This document shows, in pieces, positions 1-10,720 of a DNA stretch of 64,000 nucleotides. The DNA is taken from positions 1,059,480,244 to 1,059,544,243 of the forward strand of contig OY856412.1 in assembly GCA_963693085.1 (NCBI GenBank), in the 5' to 3' direction. Each line of letters begins with the position of its first letter. Position 1 is the stretch's first letter. The translations under genes and the position numbers were made by a program. The notes under the pieces are model-generated. The model did no database searches and was not told where the DNA came from. It saw nothing but the letters and a program-made list of their open reading frames with translations. This stretch comes from Alisma plantago-aquatica. Taxonomy: Eukaryota > Streptophyta > Magnoliopsida > Alismatales > Alismataceae.

Positions 1-362
1 AATTAGGGCATGTTGGAGGCTGGTGTACCTTATTGAGCTTGTTGCTTGATGTTTGTGCTTTGTGGTGAGGTTTTAGTACAACTTGCAATTTACCCAGAGT
101 AGGGGTTGATGTGCAAGTTTTCCACCTCTAGTGTGTTCCTTATCTCTCTTGGCATCATCTAGAGGAGAGATAAAGTATTGGGAACCTTGTTTTGTCCTTG
201 GTTGAGTGGTGACATCCTTTTTGATGTTTTGGGCACATGTTTGAAGTGTGCTTTGCTCTTTGGAGTGTTGCCTCGGGCTTGAGAGCCTTGGTGAGGCCTT
301 ATTTCGGCTTGTGCTTGCCTTGAAGAGGCTTGGTGTCAGTTGAGGGTGTCTTGAGGGACATC

Positions 363-467
363 CTATCAGTTTGTGGCACCTTGAGGTTCACCATATCAGG
401 TTGTGGTGACTCTAGGAGGAGTGCCATATCAGTTTGTGACCTAGGGTTTTATCCCTATCGGTTTGTG
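363..467 (+). repeat. Four-copy TATCAGTTTGTG motif array
   Basis: The motif TATC(A/G)(G)TTTGTG or a close variant occurs near 364, 394, 427 and 455, at spacings of about 30 bases, each followed by unrelated sequence. It is too degenerate to be a clean minisatellite. Function unknown. Confidence 0.5.
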
Positions 468-1215
468 AAGGAGGTGGATGGGTGTGCCGACCATGACCTA
501 GGAAGGTGACCAAGTTGGCGAGACTTAGGTCCTATCACCTTGTTGCATGGTGTTGCATGTGTCCTTTCTTCTTGGACAAGTGTCTTCTAGGGTTCTAAGG
601 TGGTGACACCTTTCCCTTGCTCTCTCTCTCATCGACCATGGATATATACCTCTTCCTTCTCATGCAAGTGAACCCTTTTAGCAATCTTTAATTTCCCTCC
701 TTAGTGGTTGACCTTGAGCTGGAAGAGCACTCTTCCTTGGAGCTTGGTGGGAGAGCTAGAAGCTTATGGTGCTCTCTTTCATCTTCTTCCTTGGTAAGCC
801 ATGGTTTACAATCATTCCTTCTCTTCTTCTTTATTGTTCTCATCCATGGACCTTGGTACCTTCTTTTCTCTCCTTTGTTCTCTTAACCTCGGTTCTATCT
901 TCCTTCTTGGAGGTGTTGTGGAGATCGAGCTAGGAGGATCTTCTTCTACCTTGATCTTGGGAAGCTTGGATCTTGACCTTGGAGCTTAAAGCTTGGTGGC
1001 TGTTCTTGAGGTGGGTTATATAACCCTAAAACTACTTTGTTATTATCACTTTTTTATTTTTTATCTTGCTAGCTTCTCTTAGGTTGACTTTGCTTGCATG
1101 CTAGTAGCTTTTTTGGTAGCTTTACATTCTATTTTTGGGAATAGAACCTTGCTAGGTTGCTGCCATAAATTACTCCCTTCTTTGCCTTGGTAGTATCATC
1201 ATCTTGAGGTAGAAG

Positions 1216-1892
1216 ATGACTAAACTGATATGCATTATGGTATGCTAACCAATATGCTTGCAACTCGACATACAAACCGACATGCTTTGTCTAGACCGAT
1301 ATGCTTCTCATGATGTGGCTTGTCATGATCTCGTGATGGCTAGTGAAGAAGAGTGTTGAGTCTCCATGCTTCTAGTTGAGTGTGGAAGCCGACATGGGTG
1401 ACCCTAATCCGATACATGTATAAACCGATACACCTAGCAAACCGATACACGCTAGTCCGTTACACCTTTTTTAGAGGTGAGAAACACCTACCTTGTTTTC
1501 AACCAATACAACCTACCCTAGTAGCCAATATCTTATAGAAACCTATGTGGTCAATACCCTAAGGGATGATGAGGCCGATACCCTAGTTGAATGGGTAGGC
1601 CAATACTCTAAGGGATGGTGAGGCCGATACCCTAACTGAGTGGGTAGGCTGATACCTTATAATATGGTATAATCGATACACTTTCTCTTGCACCTCTAAA
1701 TTGATATCCTTTGTTGTGGCTTGGCCAAAACCCTCTCATTTACATTTTGTTCCCAATACAAGTGATGATAAAACGATACAAGAGATGCTTAACTGATACC
1801 ATATCTTAGTGTGGTGGACGATACACTACTTTAGTGTGGTTTCCGATACACTACTTTGGTGTGGTGGCCAATATCCTAACCCTAACCGATAC
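1216..1892 (+). repeat. Degenerate CCGATAC motif array
   Basis: About 25 occurrences of (A/G)CCGATAC or one- to two-base variants (CCAATAC, CTGATAC, CCGACATG) fall in about 680 bases at irregular spacings of 13 to 30 bases. In several runs the motif is followed by CCTA or ACC. Same-strand orientation dominates, so this is a dispersed motif array and not an inverted-repeat set. Confidence 0.55.
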
Positions 1893-2279
1893 CCCTATGT
1901 GGTGTAGTGATGCATCTTGTTGATTCTAGGATTATAATGCGTGATGTGATACCCCATGGTATAATTATGCGTATGATGTTGAAAGCTATACCTCTTAACA
2001 TGTTTTATAATGATAATGAGAAACATGCTTCTATGTCTTATAACACATCTCATAATGATGAAGCAAGTGATGATATAAAGATTGTTGACGATCCAACCTT
2101 GTAAACCCTAATCAGGTAAAGTAAAACCCTAATTGTTATAATGCAAAGTGTATGAAGTGAATTCATGGAATGAGTTCTATGAGATGATGATTCTTTGCCT
2201 TCTTGTTATTAGTTTCTAACCATGCAGGTGTTACTGATTGATGTACATAGCCAGCTATGAGCTATGGTGGATATGTTGT

Positions 2280-2348
2280 GATGGACATTTAGTCCTTGTG
2301 ATGGACATGTGGTCCTTGTGATGGAAATTGGTCCTTAAGATGGACACA
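2280..2348 (+). repeat. 20-bp minisatellite, about 3.5 copies
   Basis: The unit GATGGACATGTGGTCCTTGT is repeated with small changes: units begin near 2280, 2300 and 2320, with a partial fourth near 2339. It is a local tandem duplication in non-coding DNA. Confidence 0.7.
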
Positions 2349-2438
2349 TAAGTGATAACATGCATAAAGTGATGATGTGATTCAATATGTTCTGGTGATG
2401 AGTAATGCCCTGATTATGTAGATCTTGGTTAGAAATTA

Positions 2439-2451
2439 TACATTGTAACTT
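2439..2451. repeat. LINE target-site duplication, 3' copy
   Basis: TACATTGTAACTT here matches TACGTTGTAACTT at 7264-7276 with one mismatch in 13. It abuts the poly-A end of the LINE, which appears as a T run on this strand. Confidence 0.8.
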
Positions 2452-2774
2452 TTTTTTAGAATAGGGTAAATATATTGCTAAAAAGTAGGTATAGCTAAGC
2501 TATACAACAAAGTTGGGCATCTCTAAAAACAAGACCCTAAAACCAAAGACAAAAACTATACGGGGGAACTATACAAAAACCCCCAGTATACTTTCGTAAC
2601 AGAGCTTAGATTAAGTAACAACTCCTGTCGCCATGTTAGATTAGTGGAAAATAGCTCTAGCAGCTTGAGTTCATCACGCACACTAGATCCATGTTTCCTT
2701 CTATTTCTTTCATACCAAATCATATAGATCAGTACAGATATGCAGAGATAGGCAAAGTTGCTAAGTGCTTTGTT

Positions 2775-5700
2775 CTACCTAAACTGATCTTTAGCCCAAG
2801 TCAAAATCTCATAAGGGTTGTTTAGGCCATTGAGTTTCCAACCATTTCTAAGGCACATGATTTTGAGAAGCCGATTAGAAAACCTGCAATTAAAGAAAAT
2901 GTGATCTGCAGACTCAGCTTCATCTTTACACAGATAGCAAATGGCGTCTAACTGGATGCCCCAATTGAGAAGCCTATCCTTCGTGGGTAGCTTGTTGAGG
3001 AGAGCCCTGTATAACAGCGTGCTCCATTTGGGGCAATGAAATCTCCCCCAAATCATGTCAGCGAGCTCTTCACATCTTGACATGCCTGTATTAGTGTAGG
3101 TTAATGGTGGGGGGGGCTAGGATAGCCCACCCTCCATTCGTATCCACCCTATACAAGAAGGGTGAATTATTAAACTGATTACACATCGCACGCCAGACTC
3201 TAGAAGGATTACAACCAATATTACATATAGGGAAATTGATGTATCCTCTTTTCAGCCATTTCACCTAGTAGTTGTCATCCTGGGTTATAAACCTTTCAAT
3301 TCTCTTCTTTGTGCATAGCATCATCAGATAGCCATGATCAATGATCTGCAAACCACCATGTTTGAAGGGTTTCACAATAATGTCCCAAGCCACTCCATGG
3401 CTTTTACCAGCCCAAATAAAATTTTCTATTAAAGAACGGATGTTATTTAGAACAGGCTTTAGAATATCTCCCATAGTAGCCCAGAATCTCGCTGTGGTTT
3501 GTACTACTGATCTAACCAACACTAGTCTACCCGCCATAGAAATATTTAGTCCACTCCATATTTCAATCTTTGTCCTGAGGTTGTCCATCATCTTGTTAAA
3601 GTCTCTGGATTTGGTTCTGCTTGAGGCCAGGGGAATCCCAAGGTATCTAGTGGGAAAAAACCCCTGAACCATCCCAACAACACTTTCCAATCTGCCCCTC
3701 CTATTATCACATGATTTTGAGAGAAAAACCTATGATTTAATAGTGCTAATGTATAAGCCGGTTTGTTTCCCAAACACCTTAAGAATTTTGGTAAGTTCCT
3801 TCAGGCATTTAGCATGGCCCAGTGAGAAGAGAAGAACATCGTCAACAAAGATGAGAGCTGGTTTAACTTTAATTCCTTTGACTTTGAACGTCTTCACTAA
3901 ATTTTTAATTTATGCCTCTTTGATTAGATGACTCATCCCTTCCATGACCATCGTAAATAGTAATGTAGATAGAGGGTCTCCTTGTCTTAGACCATTTGCA
4001 GATATGAACAGACCTTCAGAGGTACCATTAATGAGCACAGAAAAGGAACAAGTACCATAGCATTATTTCATTAGATTGATCCACTAATGACTAAAACCCA
4101 AAGATATCATAATCTTGTTAAGAAAAGACCAGCTGACGTGGTCATAAGCTTTGCTAATGTCAATTTTCATCATGGCTTTGGCAATAGAATTCTTTTTATT
4201 GAAATCAATGAGATACTCGGAAGCAAGTAGGGAGCAGTCCTCTATTTTTTTGTTCTTGATAAAGGCATTCTAGTCATCTGAAATAATGTATGGTAGAACG
4301 TCTTTAAGTCTCTTGGAAAGCAGCTTGGCTATAGTTTTGTACAACACATTGTAGCAAGCAATAGGCCGATAATCATTAATCGTTCTTGCATCTTTAGATT
4401 TGGGAATTAATTTGATAAACACATGGTTAGCAGCCAGAACCATGTTCCCCCCTTTTACAAACCATCTCACATCATCGCATAAATCATTTTTAATGATGGG
4501 ACAAGTTGCTTGGAAGAAATGGCTATTAAAGCCATCGAGACTAGGTGCTTTAGAATAATGTATGGAGAACAAGGAGCTTCTGACTTCTTCTTCATTAATG
4601 TCTTTGCACAGATTGACATTCATAACAGCATTGACTCTATCCTTAGGGAGATTCAGCTCCCCCTTGTAACTTCCATCACTTCTATTATAAAGGTTGCTAA
4701 AGTACTTAATTGCATGGGCAGCAATCTCCTCATGACTTTCAGCAGGATTACCCTGTTCATCTATCAATTCATAAATGCCATCTCTCATCATCTTATTTTT
4801 TGTTGCAGCATGATATATTCTGGTGTTACGGTCACCATCATTTATCCACTTCATTCTACTCCTCTGCCATATATATTGTTCCTCCGCCTTCTCAAGATTT
4901 ATGACTCTATCCTCATTGTACTTTTCTTCTTTAATGAGCTCACTGCTCTGTGGGTTATCCCTCAAATTCCTCGCAGCCTGCTCATAGTTTTGTCTAGCTT
5001 CCCTCAAGAGATTTTGAATGTTAATGTTTTCTTTTGTCCAGCCTTTGAGAATCCCTTTAGTTCTTTGAACCTTATTGAGAAATCTAAACAATGGATTACC
5101 CTCCTACTGTGTGCTCCAAGCTTCTTCAATCTTCTCATTGATACCATCCCATTTACTTCAAAAATTAAGGTACCTAAACGGTTTGGGTTTTTGTTTCTTC
5201 TCTGTCAGATTCACCTTCAGCCAGGCATGATCGCTGAAGTGATGGGACCCCATTCTAGTAGCCACACATGGAAGGATGTCGAGCTAAGCATTATTAACCA
5301 GACATCTATCCAACTTACTAGCTATATGCTTCTTTTGTTTATTCGACCACATTGTGTCACCACCAATAGTGTTAAGCTCATGAAGTTCTGCGGTATCGAG
5401 ACAACTGTTAAATTTGTTGAGGATCCTCTCCGGAACTCTCCTTCCTCCTCTCTTTTCACCTGCACTCCGAATGTTGCTAAAATCACCTAATACTAGCTAG
5501 GGGATCTGGTTTTGAGCAGTAGAAGTCAGCATTGTCCATAATCTATCTCTATCAGGCTCCATGTTCTCACCGTAGACCACAGACAGAATACAAGAGAAAC
5601 CACCAATATTAAAACAACTAACTGTAATGACTTGGTCGCTGACAACAATTGGTTCAATTATCCATATCTCTAGATTCCACCCCAGAACGATTCTGCCTCC

Positions 5701-5895
5701 ATCCACCACCTCAAGATTGGAAATGGACTCCCAATCTCTAGGAAAAATGGACTTAATGCGATCTGAGCAACACCTTTTGATCTTAGTTTCAAAATAGCAA
5801 ATAACTTCTGCCTTTATCCTCCTCAGAATCTTCCTTAACCTTGCTTGAGTCGCTGGTAAGGAAGCTCCTCACACATTCCATGCAAGGAAAGTCAT
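2775..5895 (-). pseudogene. LINE ORF2: endonuclease-reverse transcriptase, broken
   Basis: ORF2 would nick target DNA and copy LINE RNA at the nick. It starts at ATG 5895-5893, overlapping the ORF1 stop as ATGA. The first third is AP-endonuclease-like, including a VLGDF stretch just after 5497. RT boxes follow: KAYDHVSW near 4160-4130, RQGDPLS near 3985, and FVDD at 3849-3838 in place of the usual FADD. The last part (3083-2775) is a zf-RVT domain with CYLC and HIFFNC. One frame stays in register from 5895 to 3265 but holds at least 11 stops (5871, 5499, 5286, 5160, 5106, 4272, 4086, 4065, 3912, 3732, 3267). The zf-RVT part lies in another frame. A run of eight G at about 3110-3118 is the likely slip site. 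Confidence 0.93.
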
Positions 5896-7162
5896 TTATC
5901 ATTGGCTTTGTGCCCTCCTCCTCCACCAGATTTGGGCATGTTCTTCATCTTAGTAGTAGCACTTCTTGTAGTGTGAGGGCTTCTGCCTCTGTCTCCCACT
6001 GAACTAGCAGACATTTCCTCATTCTCCAGTTGATCTAGCACAGAGAAAGGATTAGTATCTATGTTGGCAGGAGATGACTCACCCACCTCAGCCGGTCTGG
6101 TCTCATTCACTGTCGTATCTTGAATCTCTCCATCTTCTAGATTAATGGTTTCAATAACCATGTTCTCTGTATTATTCTCTGTGGCATTAGGAATAATGCT
6201 CTCTTGTCTCACCCCCTGCTTGGTGTTGCTACGTCGAGGAGGTTTAGAATGTGGTCTTCTCTTTTTCTGTCTTCTGACTTCAGGAGCCACAATGGGTGGT
6301 GACAGCATTGGCACCGTCGACCTCTCACCTAGACAATCGCCAGTGCTATGCCCAAACACTTTGCACGTTGAGCAACAGTCAGGGAGAGCTTCATAACACA
6401 ACTTGACCTCCCATTCACCACCATTGGGTAACTCCACCATGATTTCCAGAGGAGGATCCTCCTCAGCTGTGATGTCCACGCACACCCGTGCACATCCCAT
6501 CATCGTTCCGTCCACCCTTCTGTCAATGGCTCACGGTTCCCCTATGGCATTGGCGATTACATTAATGGCTCTAAAGGACCAATGCTTCCCCACATCAGGT
6601 AGTGAGATCAACACGAGTGCTGTCTTCAGAGCAGTCCTTCGGATGTCTGCCTCTGGCGTCCAACACCTGACTAGCTCAAGCTGGTCATCGAAGAACCAGG
6701 GGCCGCGATGGATAGCAGCTTTCATACCACCTTCATTGGCAAACCTAGTAAGAATAAGTCCGTCAACAAGGGTGAAGACCTCCAGGTCCCCCTGGGTTTC
6801 CAGGTTCGAAGCATCCAACCTCTAAGTTGGGAAACATTCACAGAGGTTCCCACAATTTGAACGATTTCTGAGAACCTATGATAGTCGTCCATTTCTTCCA
6901 TGATGGGGTCAGTGAATCTCGTCCACCTCCGGCCATCCCCTTCTTTGAAAAAGGGTTTCTTGGGGTCGTCCACCACAGTCCCCCTAATGCGCATTGGGGG
7001 GCCTTCAACCACCTTAGCCCACATTCTGGCGACTGTGACATCAGAGACCGTTTTGCTCAAGTTCTCCTTCTCCTTAACTTTTGCACCAGACCCAGCAACC
7101 TGGCTTTGCATAGCCTGTCCTTGGTCGGTGGCGCCAGCGGCTGCTGGACCATCGCCCGCCAT
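5892..7162 (-). pseudogene. LINE ORF1: DUF4283 / CCHC RNA-binding protein, broken
   Basis: The product would be the LINE RNA-binding partner. I place the start at ATG 7162 (MAGDGPAAAG). The central domain is DUF4283-like, with the typical GPWFFDDQ and ALKTALVLISLPDV segments (about 6750-6560). It is followed by a zinc knuckle CSTCKVFGHSTGDC (CX2CX4HX4C) near 6370-6330 and a low-complexity basic/acidic tail. The N-terminal frame changes around 6790-6830, so one indel separates it from the DUF4283 half. An in-frame TGA at 6533-6531 splits the domain from the knuckle. The ORF ends at TGA 5894-5892, overlapping the ORF2 start by four bases, which points to stop-start translation coupling. Confidence 0.88.
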
Positions 7163-7263
7163 CAACGCCCAGACCTAAAGATGGAAGAGAGCGTGCGGGT
7201 AGAGAGAGGGGGAAAAAGTTGGTTTCTTTGAGTCACAACAAAGAAGTTTAAAACAAGGCATTG

Positions 7264-7276
7264 TACGTTGTAACTT
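7264..7276. repeat. LINE target-site duplication, 5' copy
   Basis: TACGTTGTAACTT, 12 of 13 identical to 2439-2451, directly after the LINE 5' end. Confidence 0.8.
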
Positions 7277-8479
7277 GATTGATGCTTAAAGATGTTTAAA
7301 TTGATCTAATTAATAAAGTGAAATCTAATAGTGTAGTTGCCCTGTGCCATAGATCCATTCCAGTGTCAGATTTACTTCTAGATGGTAAAATGAGTTTAAC
7401 TCAGAGAGCATATTTTTGCATATGCAAGGTACAAGTCGAGAAATTCCTTGTATCCTTAAATGCATGATGTATGAGATAGCCATGCGTGAGCCAATCTTGG
7501 TGTAATATGGATGGCCATGCATGAGCCACTCCTTTTGTTATAATGACCATGCATGAGCCTGTTATTATTGAGTTGTACCCATACCAAGGTGGGATAGTTA
7601 TGTTTATATATGTGGATGGCCATGCATGAGCCAGGCCCAGATCTTGGATATATGCCAATTTAACAGTTGACTGATGTGTCTCTGCGGTGTTTTTCTCTTA
7701 TGCTGACTAAGGGGTGTGGTGAGGTCGTGGATTATGACTCTTCCATTAGACCTTGTATGGCACTGAATTTGACTATATACATATAGTGGTCAGTTGGATT
7801 TGGATGGTACAGTTCAAATCCTCAGGGCATAATAAATATGTAATCAGCTGTAGTATCATTGTATAAGATCAAATACGAGAACATTGGTTGAGGCCTTGCT
7901 TGATCTTTATACAATGTTGTTGGTAGAAAATATACATGTTCTTCATATCAATTTTTAATTATTATGATGTTTCATAATTCAAAAGTAAGTGTTCTTCCAA
8001 TCATTTATTCTACTGCTCAGATTATCTTATCTGTGATAATAATAGAGTTGGCGGAGACTTATATCTCTTGCTGGGATTGTGTGTCTCACTCCATTGGAAG
8101 TGCTGCTGGTTGACTTTGTTGATAGATTCCTAGAGTCATCCCTGTACACTTAGGTCTTTGGGAACATTTTGTAGGTGTTTTGCGAACATGTTATCTTTAT
8201 GAGCCTTCACATATCAAATATGGTGGAATCATATATATACATTCTGAAACAATGCTTTCGTTATAGGTTGACAACATGCCTTATGAATGCTTTGAGGCAT
8301 GAAAGGGATCATGTGTAAAGGTTCTTGCTATATGGCGGTTTTATGCAAAAAGGTTTTAATTTTTGGTGTTTTCTTCTAATAAGTTTGTTAATCTCTTTTC
8401 CACAGTTTTTTTTGAGTAATCTCATTTTGTCGTGGCATGGGGCATCACAAATTTCTTCCTACTTGTATTTTGTTAATGC
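7277..8479. other. Intergenic, no gene; short CATGCATGAGCC repeats
   Basis: No coding signal. The 15-base motif GCCATGCATGAGCCA or a close variant occurs four times near 7479, 7513, 7545 and 7618. Each copy contains the self-complementary octamer CATGCATG or CATGCGTG. The rest is AT-rich and featureless to me. Confidence 0.5.
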
Positions 8480-10720
8480 AACAACTCTATGATGTCATAT
8501 TTATTGCACAAGCAAATTCACTATGATATAAAAATATCAACTTTTACTAAAAAAATGTGCAATAATACCATGAGCAAGCATATGGATTTTATAGTAGTAT
8601 AATTAAGGTTAAAATATCATCAAAGAATGCTTTTAATAATCTTATAATAATTATCCAGTTCAAGATAAGATCAATATTTGAAACCAAAATTTGAATTGAT
8701 TTGATTAATCTACTTGTGATAATTATAAGTATTGAATTAAATGAGATCCAAAATTATGAGAAACATTGTGTGGAATCACATTTCACTACCACTACTAAGC
8801 ATTCAATCACTTTCATCTAATGTTGCTCGTATGATATTTAATTGAGGCCAAAAAATTTTAAGTCCTTTTTGGTTTGATGAAATATTAAGGACAAATTTCA
8901 ATGTTGCCTCACATTGCATCGACTATGGATCGTATATCCACCACCCTAAAAACCATATGTTTAAAGTTTTTGTGAGGGGATTAACTAAATCTGCTCAATT
9001 TTCTAATTCTAGAATTTGAAGTTCTTGTGTCCTAAAACTACAATAGATATACAACACAAGTTTCCAATTTATGAAACATGCTATGAATGACCAAATCTAT
9101 ATCATTGGTTCATACAAGCAATAAATAATAAAACAAATTTGTGAAATATGGGTAGTGGGGTTACTCCCTACACCACAATGATTAAAATACTCGCTCCTCA
9201 TAGTGATATCAATACAATTGGTGGAGAAGAAGATACATTCATTTTTATATATGTAGGTAGAGTGCAACATGGTGTGGTGTGTGATGGACATACTCCTTCA
9301 TTTCTTCTTCTTGGGTATTAAACATGACTAACAGGGACTCAACATGTGTTCATATAGTAAGGTGTATGGCATTGGTGTACAATAATAGGTGGACAAAGAG
9401 AGATTGATTGTGATGGACTTATTGTTGGTCGATTGATCAACATGGAAACAATGATTGATTTGGTTGAGATGGATTAATGGTAAAAAAACTTATTCATGAA
9501 TGGGAGGTGGAGGCAGTTATTGACCTGGTGAGAAGGAGACAACAACAAATGATAGACAAGAGTCTTGACTTTATGTGGAGATGTGGCAGCAAGGAAGCAA
9601 CATATCACTGACTTGGATGTAGGGTCCAAAGTGGTTTACATGGCGAAGACCTCATGTATTTATAGCATGGATTGGAAACATTAGGGTTAAATGTTAGGAA
9701 TCATAGAGCCACATAACTAATATGATAAGCCTAGATCTTTAGTGACCCAATTGAGCATTGCTTCTCGACTGACTTATCTATTGTTAATGGAAAGCAGATG
9801 TATATGACATCCAATATCATTTCTTATTACTTGATTGATAGATCCTATTGCAGTTACCATGTCGATAGTCTTGGTGCTTGTGGTCAAATTTTCTTGGGTT
9901 GTTAGGATGCTCTATCGGCATTGTTTAGTAATTGAATTGGCATGCTTGATAGATTTCAGAGGCGAGAAGATCAATATCATGCAAGCTTATTGGTGCTCAA
10001 TTATTGGTTATCAATAGAGGGTGATAACATGGAAGATTAATCAGAGTGATCGGCATGTCGTGGCCTATAGTGTGAATCATATCAAGTGGCTTCTCATGTG
10101 CTTCTATGTAGGAGAAGAAGATACTAGATGAATTTTCTCAATGTTATGTGATGGATGTTGTTTGTTGTGAGCATCAAGAATCACTAGTTTATTGTTGGAT
10201 GATTGACCGATGATGGATTGTTTATTTTTATTTGAGGTTATTAGTATGAGGAGAGGGAGATGGGAGCTTGGCATCGATCATTTGCATGATGGTTATGCAA
10301 TAAGTCTACATGTGGTCGCTCAAGGCGTTGAGTGACTACATCGATAGGCATCGTGGTTAATTGCATGTGACTCTCTAGGCATTTAAGGATTCTTGACGTT
10401 ATTTTTTCTACATATATTGTGGTGTTGGTTGTGTTTTGTGGACATCTATGTAGTTGAGAAGACAAAGTCAATTGAGGTGTTTGAGTGGGATTCTACAACA
10501 TGCATGTTGGTTGATCGAGAAGAGACGAAGAAAGAACTTGTGGGATAGGGAGTAGTTGTGTGACAGAAAGAGCCACGGGGAGAGGGAGACGTAGGAAGAT
10601 GAATTTTTAGAGGTCATGGTCATTGATAGCTTTATTATCATTAATGTGCATATAAACAAGCACATCCTAGATGGGTAAAAAACAATGGGCCTTGCTCTAC
10701 TTGCATCTAGTTATCATAAT
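8480..10720. repeat. Diverged ~2.2 kb repeat, copy 1
   Basis: This stretch aligns by eye with 13790-21990 once the insertions in that copy are removed. Shared landmarks are the AATAAATAATAAAACAA block (9119 / 14410), the GGAAACATTAGG block (about 9672 / 14940), the TAGATCCTAT block (9840 / 15890) and the GGAGAGGGAGATGG block (10247 / 18375). Copy 1 has no insertion and serves as the reference for the uninterrupted repeat. A gypsy-like fragment just to its right fits a 3' LTR of a minus-strand element, but the ends are not defined. Confidence 0.6.

Larger units (their letters stand above)
1..2438. other. Intergenic repeat-like DNA, no gene
   Basis: No coding region is supported; open frames here are below about 65 codons and show no recognisable domain. 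The stretch holds three kinds of short degenerate motif array, listed separately, and AAACCCTAA boxes near 2103 and 2125. The low-complexity motif content resembles LTR or satellite-like DNA, but I cannot find ends or a primer-binding site. Confidence 0.6.
2452..7263 (-). mobile_element. L1-type LINE retrotransposon, end to end, decayed
   Basis: This 4.8 kb non-LTR element reads on the minus strand: short 5' leader, ORF1 (DUF4283-like plus CCHC knuckle), ORF2 (endonuclease, reverse transcriptase, zf-RVT), about 320 bases of 3' UTR and a short A tail. It is bounded by a 13-bp target duplication with one mismatch (2439-2451 and 7264-7276), so both ends appear to be present. Both ORFs carry stops, and ORF1 and the end of ORF2 also carry frameshifts. 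The element cannot encode its own retrotransposition. No RNase H domain is visible after the RT. Confidence 0.92.

Noticed and set aside
2100..2140. Interstitial telomere repeat (AAACCCTAA boxes)
   Set aside because: Only isolated boxes, not tandem TTTAGGG arrays.
4510..5490. 326-codon open frame on the plus strand
   Set aside because: It is antisense to LINE ORF2, which has RT and endonuclease motifs on the minus strand. The plus-strand translation is hydrophobic low-complexity without a domain.
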